Assembly: GCA_025642075.2 (NCBI GenBank)
Contig: JAODUO010000988.1
Span: 278,942-342,941 of the forward strand
DNA from: Ridgeia piscesae
Lineage: Eukaryota > Annelida > Polychaeta > Sabellida > Siboglinidae
DNA length: 64,000 bases
Direction of reading: 5' to 3'
This document shows positions 1-11,700 of the stretch, in pieces (the first letter of the stretch is position 1; each line of letters opens with the position of its first letter). The position numbers and the translations under genes were made by a program. Under the pieces are notes generated by a model. That model made no database searches. It was not told the DNA's origin and saw only the letters and a list, made by a program, of their open reading frames with translations.

Positions 1-420
1 GACACTTAACAGCAGGCTTCCCCTGGCCCTGCAGTGTTTGCTCAGAGCCAGAGGATGGACCTAACAGTGACCATAGGTCAATATCCCCTTTTGTTGTTTA
101 GTCAGCTTCAATTTGACACCAGGTTATTCTGGTTTCCTGGCTGACTTTGAAGTTGAGCTTTCCTCACAACATCCTAGCAATGATTAACAGTGTCTCTTCT
201 GAGGGCAACATAGGCGTTATATTATTATGGACCTCCTGGCGTAACATACAAACAATATATTTTGGCCTTTACCTCTTTCAGTCAGTTGTCACTGTGATGC
301 AGTTAGCAATAACAATACTCCCTAGCACTGGTCTGCCTGTCATCATATGAGCAAAACACTAATTATGCCTATAAACTAGATGTCTCAATATGTGTTGCTT
401 TTCTTTTACCTACATAGTAA
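1..420. other. No gene seen
   Basis: Unique-looking sequence with only short open frames. It could be an intron of the GPAT gene, whose first exons must lie upstream. Confidence 0.4.
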
Positions 421-424
421 TACA

Positions 425-580
425 AAATGAAAAGTATTTGAAAACAAAATATATGAACAAGTATTTGAAATACTTTTCAATGTATTCCTATTTAAATACA
501 TTTATATTTAAAAAGTATTTGTAATCCATCAAGAATATTTGTATTTAAATACATTTCAATGTATTTGACCCCGTGTCTGG
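425..580. mobile_element. AT-rich palindromic repeat, hAT-like MITE fragment
   Basis: AAGTATTTGAAATACTTTTC is self-complementary, and ATTTAAATACATTT words alternate on both strands. The segment ends GACCCCGTGTCTG, whose complement CAGACACGGGGTC resembles a hAT terminus. Only one end is clear. Confidence 0.4.
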
Positions 581-1039
581 ATGGGACAAACACAGAATGG
601 TTGTGGATTTAGACAGGTTTACAGTTTGCACTTAATTAAACATAATAGACAGGGATTTAGCAGCTAACTGCCCAGACCCAGTCAGGATTCTGGATGTTGG
701 AAACATGACCAGTCATTCACACCATACTGACAGAGCAAACAGTACAGGTGGGGCTGTGGCCTGGCTTCTAAAATTACAAAGCAAGATTTTACAGGATGCT
801 TATCTCCTGCAGTGCTTCCCAGGTACTATCACAATATAACTTGTACTTTGTACTAAGCAGGAGGGTGAGGAGATGTTGCTTCTCTGGGAAGAGAAGGTAT
901 TAATTAGGGAAATCTGACTGAATATTTATTTAACTGAAATGCTCAACAGTAATAGAAAATGAATACCTTGATTATGATTACATTTATTAGATTACTTCTA
1001 ATATTGCCATTTTTGCTTGCAACTGTTCATATGAAAAAA

Positions 1040-1196
1040 ATGTAATCGTGAGAAGTAATCGTGAGTACGATTACTTTGGTAATGTACTCGAGTACGAGTA
1101 CGATTACTTTCCTTCGTACTCGAGAGTACGAGTACTCAAAAAGTACTCGTACTCAAGTACGAGTACAAGTACACGAGTACGAAGATTCCATCTCTG

Positions 1197-1197
<1 letters not shown>
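1040..1197. mobile_element. GTACTCG-rich palindromic repeat, hAT-like MITE fragment
   Basis: The core alternates GTACTCGAGTACGAGTACGA on both strands and could fold on itself. The right end CCATCTCTG (complement CAGAGATGG) is hAT-like. A GT microsatellite follows directly. Confidence 0.45.
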
Positions 1198-1227
<30 letters not shown>

Positions 1228-1265
1228 GGGGGGGGTGGGGTGTGTGTGTGTGTGTGTGTGTGGGT
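1197..1265 (+). repeat. GT microsatellite with G run
   Basis: A (GT)n tract is interrupted by ten Gs near 1225-1234. Confidence 0.95.
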
Positions 1266-1299
1266 GTGTGTGCCCAGGGCATGTGCCAGGGCATGTGCT

Positions 1300-2502
1300 T
1301 GTGTCTATGACTGCACCTGTGTCTAAGGTTGTGTCTGCCTGTGTCTATGGCTGCATCTGTGTCTAAGGTTGTGTCTATGGCTGCATCTGCCTGTGTCTGC
1401 CTATGTATATGGCTGTGTCTGAGTCTATGGCTATGCTGTGTCTGTAGCTGTGTCTATGGCTCAGCCTGTGTCTGTAGCTGAGTCTGTGACTCTGTGTCTA
1501 TAGCTGTGTTGATCTATGGCTGTGTCTGTGGCAGTGTCTATGGCTGTGTCTGTGGCAGTGTCTGGGGCTGTGGCTGTGGCAGTGTCTGTGGCAGTGTCTG
1601 TGGCTGTGGCAGTGTCTGTGGCAGTGTCTGTGGCAGTGTCTGTGGCTGTGTCTGTGGCAGTGTCTGTGGCAGTGGCAGTGTCTGTGGCAGTGTCTGTGGC
1701 AGTGTCTGTGGCAGTGTCTGTGGCAGTGGCTGTGGCAGTGGCAGTGTCTGTGGCAGTGGCAGTGTCTGTGGCAGTGGCTGTGGCAGTGTCTGTGGCAGTG
1801 GCTGTGGCAGTGGCAGTGTCTGTGGCAGTGTCTGTGGCAGTGTCTGTGGCAGTGTCTGTGGCAGTGTCTGTGGCAGTGTCTGTGGCAGTGGCTGTGGCAG
1901 TGGCAGTGTCTGTGGCAGTGTCTGTGGCAGTGTCTGTGGCAGTGGCTGTGGCTGTGGCAGTGGCTGTGGCAGTGTCTGTGGCAGTGTCTGTGGCAGTGTC
2001 TGTGGCAGTGTCTGTGGCAGTGTCTGTGGCAGTGTCTGTGGCAGTGTCTATTGCTGTGGCTGTGTATGTGGCAGTGTCTGTGGCTGTGGCAGTGTCTGTG
2101 GCTGTGGCTGTGGCAGTGGCAGTGTCTGTGGCAGTGGCAGTGTCTGTGGCAGTGTCTGTGGCTGTGGCAGTGTCTGTGGCAGTGTCTGTGGCAGTGTCTG
2201 TGGCAGTGGCAGTGTCTGTGGCAGTGTCTGTGGCAGTGTCTGTGGCAGTGTCTGTGGCAGTGGCTGTGGCAGTGTCTGTGGCAGTGTCTGTGGCAGTGTC
2301 TGTGGCAGTGGCAGTGGCTGTGGCAGTGGCAGTGGCAGTGTCTGTGGCAGTGTCTGTGGCAGTGTCTGTGGCAGTGTCTGTGGCAGTGGCAGTGTCTGTG
2401 GCAGTGTCTATTGCTGTGGCTGTGTATGTGGCAGTGTCTGTGGCAGTGTCTGTGGCTGTGTCTGTGGCAGTGTCTGTGGCAGTGTCTGTGGCAGTGTCTG
2501 TG
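1300..2502 (+). repeat. 6/12-bp tandem array (TGTCTG / TGGCAG)
   Basis: TGTCTG and TGGCAG or TGGCTG hexamers alternate for 1.2 kb, with degenerate TGTCTATGGCTG at the left edge. The period is a multiple of three, so it is open in several frames on both strands. Those frames are not genes. Confidence 0.97.
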
Positions 2503-2829
2503 CACTGGACGAATCTGCTGGGATTGGGATGCTGAGTCATTTGTTATTGTTTACATTTCTAAACACAACATGTTTACTGAGCATGATCAGCCACTGCCTC
2601 GCTGTGTATATGTGTATTGTACACAGCCACTGGTAGTGAAGAGTAAGTGACACACAGATCAAGAGACATCTTGGTGCAGTAAAATATGTGCACAATTTTG
2701 TGACTTCAGACACCAGAACATCACATCACCTGAGATTACACCACAACATAATCCCTGTCAACTCCTGAGAAACTGTATATTGGATAACCTTTTTATTGAC
2801 TGAGTACTGAGAAAAAAGAGCTCAGTTGC

Positions 2830-3110
2830 TTCTAAAGTCTGTGCATTGGCTTCCTGTCCGATATCATATCGTCTTTACAATCTGTACCATTACTTACCAG
2901 GCACTTCCTGTAAGCAGCTATTGTATTTACATTCTTTGCTTACTCCTGTAAGAAAACCTCTTAAGCTTTGACCATCTAATTATGATTTACTTTTTGCCCC
3001 TAAAGTCAATACTAGTATTATGTGGATGCGCTTACGCTTTGGAATATGCTTCCTTCTAGTGATAAATCAGTTGAAAATATTGCTAAATTCTGCCGTTACT
3101 TGCCCTAATA
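2830..3110 (+). mobile_element. LINE 3' end (RT C-terminus), degenerate
   Basis: Frame fragments read LHWLPVRYHIVFTICTITYQ and LWNMLPSSDKSVENIAKFCR, which are hallmarks of the C-terminal region of CR1/Jockey-type ORF2 proteins. Stops and frameshifts interrupt it. It runs directly into the 33-bp array. Confidence 0.75.
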
Positions 3111-5341
3111 CTCTTGCTCTCAGTTCAGTGACTTGCCCTATTACTCTTGCTCTCAGTTCAGTAACTTGCCCTAATACTCTTGCTCTCAGTCCAGTGACTT
3201 GCCCTATTACTCTTGCTCTCAGTTCAGTGACTTGCCCTAATACTCTTGCTCTCAGTTCAGTGACTTGCCCTATTGCTCTTGCTCTCAGTTCAGTGACTTG
3301 CCCTATTACTCTTGCTCTCAGTTCAGTGACTTGCCCTAATACTCTTGCTCTCAGTTCAGTAACTTGCCCTATTACTCTTGCTCTCAGTTCAGTGACTTGC
3401 CCTAATACTCTTGCTCTCAGTTCAGTGACTTGCCCTATTACTCTTGCTCTCAGTTCAGTGACTTGCCCTATTACTCTTGCTCTCAGTTCAGTGACTTGCC
3501 CTAATACTCTTGCTCTCAGTTCAGTGATTTGCCCTATTACTCTTGCTCTCAGTTCAGTGACTTGCCCTAATACTCTTGCTCTCAGTTCAGTGACTTGCCC
3601 TATTACTCTTGCTCTCAGTTCAGTGACTTGCCCTATTACTCTTGCTCTCAGTTCAGTGACTTGCCCTAATACTCTTGCTATCAGTTCAGTGATTTGCCCT
3701 ATTACTCTTGCTCTCAGTTCAGTGACTTGCCCTAATACTCTTGCTCTCAGTTCAGTGACTTGCCCTAATACTCTTGCTCTCAGTTCAGTGACTTGCCCTA
3801 ATACTCTTGCTCTCAGTTCAGTGACTTGCCCTATTACTCTTGCTCTCAGTTCAGTGACTTGCCCTATTACTCTTGCTCTCAGTTCAGTGACTTGCCCTAA
3901 TTACTCTTGCTCTCAGTTCAGTAACTTGCCCTATTACTCTTGCTCTCAGTTCAGTGACTTGCCCTATTACTCTTGCTCTCAGTTCAGTGACTTGCCCTAA
4001 TTTCTCTTGCTCTCAGTTCAGTGACTTTTCCCTATTACTCTTGCTCTCAGTTCAGTGACTTGCCCTAATACTCTTGCTCTCAGTTCAGTGACTTGCCCTA
4101 ATTTCTCTTGCTCTCAGTTCAGTGACTTGCCCTATTACTCTTGCTCTCAGTTCAGTGACTTGCCCTAATACTCTTGCTCTCAGTTCAGTGACTTGCCCTA
4201 TTACTCTTGCTCTCAGTTCAGTGACTTGCCCTATTACTCTTGCTCTCAGTTCAGTGACTTGCCCTATTACTCTTGCTCTCAGTTCAGTGACTTGACCTAT
4301 TACTCTTGCTCTCAGTTCAGTGACTTGACCTATTACTCTTGCTCTCAGTTCAGTGACTTGCTCTATTACTCTTGCTCTCAGTTCAGTGACTTGCCCTATT
4401 ACTCTTGCTCTCAGTTCAGTGACTTGCCCTATTACTCTTGCTCTCAGTTCAGTGACTTGCCCTATATACTCTTGCTCTCAGTTCAGTGACTTGCCCTATT
4501 ACTCTTGCTCTCAGTTCAGTGACTTGCCCTATTACTCTTGCTCTCAGTTCAGTGACTTGCCCTATTACTCTTGCTCTCAGTTCAGTGACTTGACTTATTA
4601 CTCTTGCTCTCAGTTCAGTGACTTGACTTATTACTCTTGCTCTCAGTTCAGTGACTTGCCCTATTACTCTTGCTCTCAGTTCAGTAACTTGCCCTATTAC
4701 TCTTGCTCTCAGTTCATTGACTTGCCCTATTACTCTTGCTCTCAGTTCAGTGACTTTGCCCTATTACTCTTGCTCTCAGTTCAGTGACTTGCCCTAATTA
4801 CTCTTGCTCTCAGTTCAGTGACTTGACCTATTACTCTTGCTCTCAGTTCAGTGACTTGACCTATTACTCTTGCTCTCAGTTCAGTGACTTTGCTCTATTA
4901 CTCTTACTCTCAGTTCAGTGACTTGCCCTATTACTCTTGCTCTCAGTTCAGTGACTTGCCCTATTACTCTTGCTCTCAGTTCAGTGACTTGCCTAATACT
5001 CTTGCTCTCAGTTCAGTGACTTGCCCTATTACTCTTGCTCTCAGTTCAGTGACTTGCCCTATTACTCTTGCTCTCAGTTCAGTGACTTGACTTATTACTC
5101 TTGCTCTCAGTTCAGTGACTTGACTTATTACTCTTGCTCTCAGTTCAGTGACTTGCCCTATTACTCTTGCTCTCAGTTAAGTGACTTGACCTATTACTCT
5201 TGCTCTCAGTTCAGTGACTTGCCCTATTACTCTTACTCTCAGTTCATTGACTTGCCCTATTACTCTTACTCTCAGTTCAGTGACTTGACCTATTATTCTT
5301 GCTCTCAGTTCAGTGACTTGCCCTATTACTCTTGCTCTCAA
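3095..5341 (+). repeat. 33-bp minisatellite, about 68 copies
   Basis: The unit contains CTTGCCCTATTACTCTTGC and TCTCAGTTCAGTGA. The first copy continues without a break from the LINE reading frame ending near 3105, so the array was seeded in the retrotransposon 3' end. Confidence 0.97.
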
Positions 5342-5569
5342 CAATGAAAACACTTTACAGTTTGGGCCATTTCAGAAACAGTATTTGGTATAGGTGTCAT
5401 AATTCTTTTGTTTCCTTGGAATAGAAATGTGGGACATTAGTTTTCGCCAGAAGATTAGTTAGTCACACAAGTTAGTGGTCTTTGTCACATGTTGGTGCCG
5501 TTCGTGAACTTTGTCACAAGTTTTGTCTGTCGTAATAGGTGGTCTCCAAAGTGGGTGTCTCTGTTGCAG

Positions 5570-5700
5570 GTTTGATCAGCCGCAATGTGTCAGAAAAAGA
5601 GACAAGTGAAAGAAGCAGTAGACCAGACCATGAGAGTGACTCACCCACTGGAGGCTTCCACCTGGCTGACGCCATGGACTTCTGCAAGCATGGCATTGAA
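5570..5700 (+). CDS. GPAT exon 1 in window
   Basis: Acceptor CTGTTGCAG ends at 5569 and the donor GAA|GTAAGT starts at 5701. The exon enters in phase 1 and leaves in phase 0. It encodes an acidic, Ser-rich linker ending GGFHLADAMDFCKHGIE, which matches the position of the MDFC/YFC-x-K-G-x-E segment before the ETI(V/M)DDEV block of GPAT3/4. The 5' boundary is less certain because another AG lies at 5537-5538. The last 12 exon bases are copied throughout the following intron. Confidence 0.8.
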
Positions 5701-8700
5701 GTAAGTGTAGCTGACAGTCACATGGCATTGAAGTAAGTGTAGCTGACAGTCACATGGCATTGAAGTAAGTGTAGCTGATGCTGAAGTCACATGGCATTGA
5801 AGTAAGTGTAGCTGATGCCTGACAGTCACATGGCATTGAAGTAAGTGTAGCTGACGCCTGACAGTCACATGGCATTGAAGCAAGTGTAGCTGACGCCTGA
5901 CAGTCACATGGCATTGAAGTAAGTGTAGCTGACGCCTGACAGTCCATGGCATTGAAGCAAGTGTAGCTGACGCCTGACAGTCACATGGCATTGAAGTAAG
6001 TGTAGCTGACGCCTGACAGTCACATGGCATTGAAGTAAGTGTAGCTGACGCCTGACAGTCACATGGCATTGAAGTAAGTGTAGCTGACGCCTGACAGTCA
6101 CATGGCATTGAAGTAAGTGTAGCTGACAGTCACATGGCATTGAAGTAAGTGTAGCTGACAGTCACATGGCATTGAAGTAAGTGTAGCTGACAGTCACATG
6201 GCATTGAAGTAAGTGTAGCTGACAGTCACATGGCATTGAAGTAAGTGTAGCTGACAGTCACATGGCATTGAAGTAAGTGTAGCTGATGCCTGACAGTCAC
6301 ATGGCATTGAAGTAAGTGTAGCTGACAGTCACATGGCATTGAAGTAAGTGTAGCTGACAGTCACATGGCATTGAAGTAAGTGTAGCTGACAGTCACATGG
6401 CATTGAAGTAAGTGTAGACTGACAGTCACATGGCATTGAAGTAAGTGTAGCTGAAGTCACATGGCATTGAAGTAAGTGTAGCTGACAGTCACATGGCATT
6501 GAAGTAAGTGTAGCTGACAGTCACATGGCATTGAAGTAAGTGTAGCTGACAGTCACATGGCATTGAAGTAAGTGTAGCTGACAGTCACATGGCATTGAAG
6601 TAAGTGTACTGACGCCTGACAGTCACATGGCATTGAAGTAAGTGTAGCTGACAGTCACATGGCATTGAAGTAAGTGTAACTGACGCCTGACAGTCACATG
6701 GCATTGAAGTAAGTGTAGCTGACAGTCACATGACATTGAAGTAAGTGTAGCTGATAGTCACATGGCATTGAAGTAAGTGTAGCTGACAGTCACATGGCAT
6801 TGAAGTAAGTGTAGCTGACAGTCACATGGCATTGAAGTAAGTGTAGCTGACAGTCACATGGCATTGAAGTAAGTGTAGCTGACAGTCACATGGCATTGAA
6901 GTAAGTGTAGCTGACAGTCACATGGCATTGAAGTAAGTGTAGCTGACCTAGTCACATGGCATTGAAGTAAGTGTAGCTGACAGTCACATGGCATTGAAGT
7001 AAGTGTAGCTGATAGTCACATGGCATTGAAGTAAGTGTAGCTGACAGTCACATGGCATTGAAGTAAGTGTAGCTGACGCCTGACAGTCACATGGCATTGA
7101 AGTAAGTGTAGCTGACAGTCACATGGCATTGAAGTAAGTGTAGCTGATAGTCACATGGCATTGAAGTAAGTGTAGCTGACAGTCACATGGCATTGAAGTA
7201 AGTGTAGCTGATAGTCACATGGCATTGAAGTAAGTGTAGCTGACAGTCACATGGCATTGAAGTAAGTGTAGCTGATAGTCACATGGCATTGAAGTAAGTG
7301 TAGCTGACAGTCACATGGCATTGAAGTAAGTGTAGCTGATAGTCACATGGCATTGAAGTAAGTGTAGCTGATAGTCACATGGCATTGACATAAGTGTAGG
7401 CGACAGCTAGTAGCTAGCTACATGATATATTTGATGTTGATTTAGTAATTTGTAATGTTGTAAAATGTATAATACCCTATTGACCAAATTGTCTGGTCAC
7501 CTGAAAATTACTGAATATGGAACATCACTAATCATTGTCCCTGTTTTTGTAGACAATTGTAGAGGACGACGTGACAAAGCGGTTTGATGCAGCTGGTAAG
7601 TATTTGTTTAGTATGTTGACTATATCCCACCACAAATCACTTAAAGCTGTCGTACACAGGCTGGTCACTGTGAGTACACAGGCTGGTCACTGTGAGTACG
7701 CAGGCTGGTCACTGTGAGTACACAGGCTGGTCACTGTGAGTACGCAGGCTGGACACTGTGAGTACACAGGCTGGTCACTGTGAGTACACAGGCTGGTCAC
7801 TGTGAGTACACAGGCTGGACACTGTGAGTACACAGGCTGGTCACTGAGTACGCAGGCTGATCACTGTGAGTACACAGGCTGGTCACTGTGAGTACGCAGG
7901 CTGGTCACTGTGAGTACACAGGCTGGTCACTGTGAGTACACAGGCTGGTCACTGTGAGTACACAGGCTGGTCACTGAGTACGCAGGCTGATCACTGTGAG
8001 TACACAGGCTGGTCACTGTGAGTACACAGGCTGGTCACTGTGAGTACACAGGCTGGTCACTGTGAGTACACAGGCTGGTCACTGTGAGTACACAGGCTGG
8101 TCACTGTGAGTACACAGGCTGGTCACTGTGAGTACACAGGCTGGTCACTGTGAGTACACAGGCTGGTCACTGTGAGTACACTGGCTGGTCACTGTGAGTA
8201 CACAGGCTGGTACACTGTGAGTACACAGGCTGGTCACTGTGAGTACACAGGCTGGTCACTGTGAGTACACAGGCTGGTCACTGTGAGTACACAGGCTGGT
8301 CACTGTGAGTACACAGGCTGGTCACTGTGAGTACGCAGGCTGGTCACTGTGAGTACACAGGCTGGTCACTGTGAGTACACAGGCTGGTCACTGTGAGTAC
8401 ACAGGCTGGTCACTGTGAGTACACAGGCTGGTCACTGTGAGTACACAGGCTGGATCACTGTGAGTACACAGGCTGGTCACTGTGAGTACACAGGCTGGTC
8501 ACTGTAGTACACAGGCTGTCACTGTGAGTACAGGCTGGTCACTGTGAGTACACAGGCTGGTCACTGTGAGTACACAGGCTGGTCACTGAGTACGCAGGCT
8601 GATCACTGTGAGTACACAGGCTGGTCACTGTGAGTACACAGGCTGGTCACTGTGAGTACACAGGCTGGTCACTGTGAGTACACAGGCTGGTCACTGAGTA

Positions 8701-11700
8701 CGCAGGCTGATCACTGTGAGTACACAGGCTGGTCACTGTGAGTACACAGGCTGGTCACTGTGAGTACACAGGCTGGTCACTGTGAGTACGCAGGCTGGAC
8801 ACTGTGAGTACACAGGCTGGTCACTGAGTACACAGGCTGATCACTGTGAGTACACTGGCTGGTCACTGTGAGTACACAGGCTGGACACTGTGAGTACACA
8901 GGCTGGTCACTGTGAGTACACAGGCTGGTCACTGTGAGTACACAGGCTGGTCACTGTGAGTACGCAGGCTGGTCACTGTGAGTACACAGGCTGGTCACTG
9001 TGAGTACACAGGCTGGTCACTGTGAGTACACAGGCTGGTCACTGAGTACGCAGGCTGATCACTGTGAGTACACAGGCTGGTCACTGTGAGTACACAGGCT
9101 GGTCACTGTGAGTACACAGGCTGGTCACTGTGAGTACACAGGCTGGTCACTGTGAGTACACAGGCTGGTCACTGTGAGTACCAGGCTGGTCACTGTGAGT
9201 ACACAGGCTGGTCACTGTGAGTACACAGGCTGGTCACTGTGAGTACACAGGCTGGTCACTGTGAGTACACAGGCTGGTCACTGTGAGTACACAGGCTGGT
9301 CACTGTGAGTACACAGGCTGGTCACTGAGTACACAGGCTGATCACTGTGAGTACACTGGCTGGTCACTGTGAGTACACAGGCTGGACACTGTGAGTACAC
9401 AGGCTGGACACTGTGAGTACACAGGCTGGTCACTGTGAGTACACAGGCTGGTCACTGTGAGTACACAGGCTGGTCACTGTGAGTACACAGGCTGGTCACT
9501 GTGAGTACGCAGGCTGGTCACTGTGAGTACACAGGCTGGTCACTGTGAGTACACAGGCTGGTCACTGTGAGTACACAGGCTGGTCACTGTGAGTACACAG
9601 GCTGGTCACTGAGTACGCAGGCTGATCACTGTGAGTACACAGGCTGGTCACTGAGTACGCAGGCTGGTCACTGTGAGTGCCCAGGCTGGTCACTGTGAGT
9701 ACCCAGGCTGGTCACTGTGACTGGTTGAATAAGACACTGGTGTCAGTTGAGTAAACGTGCACATGTGTGGTCAGGTGGTCAGTTGGACACTTGTCATACT
9801 GCCATGTCACAGTTAATAAATTAAGAAAGAAAGTATAGGAAATTAGTCCTGTAAATACAGTCACCTGGCTAAACAGGTCACATTAGCCCAGTCACTAGGA
9901 CGACCTTATAAGGGATGTACCACAGAATGTTTTTAAAATCATTGACAGCGTTCGCTTTTAATTTACATTTATTAGCATAAAATAATAAATGGCATGATTT
10001 TAGACCCAGCTGCTATTTGATTATTTGTTTTCTTAATTTAGTTTTGTTTGTTTTTTGTTTCATTAGAATTACCATCGTGGAATCTACTGACGAGAACAAA
10101 CACAAACTATCAGTTCATCAGGTATGTGAACAAACGATTCACCTTTGACCCATTGTGCCTGTTGATCACATTTTCAAGACACCAGGAAACAGTGACAACT
10201 GAAGTGTCAGAACTTGAGTGTTACTTTGATAACACCCACACTCAACCGTTCCAGGGTGTCATGACTAATGTGTTGCTTTGATAACACCCACACTCAACCG
10301 TTCCAGGGTGTCATGACTAATGTGTTGCTTTGATAACATCCACACTCAACAGTTCCAGGGTGTCATGACTAATGTGTTGCTTTGATAACACCCACACTCA
10401 ACCGTTCCAGGGTGTCATGACTAATGTGTTGCTTTGATAACACCCACACTCAACCATTCCAGGGTGTCATGACTAATGTGTTGCTTTGATAACACCCACA
10501 CTCAACAGTTCCAGGGTGTCATGACTAATGTGTTGCTTTGATAACACCCACACTCAACCATTCCAGGGTGTCATGACTAATGTGTTGCTTTGATAACACC
10601 CACACTCAACCGTTCCAGGGTGTCATGACTAATGTGTTGCTTTGATAACACCCACACTCAACAGTTCCAGGGTGTCATGACTAATGTGTTGCTTTGATAA
10701 CACCCACACTCAACAGTTCCAGGGTGTCATGACTAATGTGTTGCTTTGATAACACACACAACATATCTAGGGTATCATGACTAATGTGTTGCTTTGATAA
10801 CACACACAACATATCTAGGGTATCATGACTAATGTGTTGCTTTGATAACACCCACACACAACATATCCAGGGTGTCATGACTAATGTGTTGCTTTGATAA
10901 CACCCACACACAACATATCCAGGGTGTCATGACTAATGTGTTGCTTTGATAACACCCACACACAACATATCCAGGGTGTCATGACTAATGTGTTGCTTTG
11001 ATAACACCCACACACAACATATCCAGGGTGTCATGACTAATGTGTTGCTTTGATAACACCCACACACAACATATCCAGGATGTCATGACTAATGTGTTGC
11101 TTTGATAACACACATGCATACACACACTTGCACACTTAAATCCTGTGTCAGGCCTCGGGTATTAATATATTGTGTGTGTGCGTGTGCGTGTGCGTGCGTG
11201 TGTGTGTGTGTGTGTGAGCATAAACTCTTGTATGCTCACTCATAATAAAAAAACTCAGGTATTACTTTCTAACTAAGTAGATTGTGCCACATGAAAATAA
11301 TACTGGGTTCTCTTATTTGAATTCTGCAATATTTCTTCCCAACAGTTTGCGGCTGACAATTCTATGGTTCTCTGGCTTCATATTACGCTACATCATCCTC
11401 TTTCCTGCCAGGTGAGTCATATTACGCTACATCATCCTCTTTCCTGCCAGGTGAGTCATATTACGCTACATCATCCTCTTTCCTGCCAGGTGAGTCATAT
11501 TACACTACATCATCCTCTTTCCTGCCAGGTGAGTCATATTACACTACATCATCCTCTTTCCTGCCAGGTGAGTCATATTACACTACATCATCCTCTTTCC
11601 AGCCAGGTGAGTCATATTATGCTACATCATCCTCTTTCCTGCCAGGTGAGTCATATTACACTACATCATCCTCTTTCCTGCCAGGTGAGTCATATTACAC

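Noticed and set aside
147..350. 67-codon frame with hydrophobic content, considered as the missing GPAT N-terminus
   Set aside because: No similarity to the GPAT3/4 N-terminal region that I can see, and no donor in a suitable phase.
1461..2540. Long open frames on both strands reading Thr-Asp/Ala or Cys-Gly/Ser repeats
   Set aside because: They are translations of a hexamer/12-mer array. Open frames exist in several phases on both strands, with no splice or start context.
3020..3110. Possible signal-peptide start (MWMRLRFGICFLLVINQ) before the 33-bp array
   Set aside because: It is an off-frame reading of the LINE ORF2 C-terminus, which reads LWNMLPSSDKSVENIAK in the neighbouring frame.
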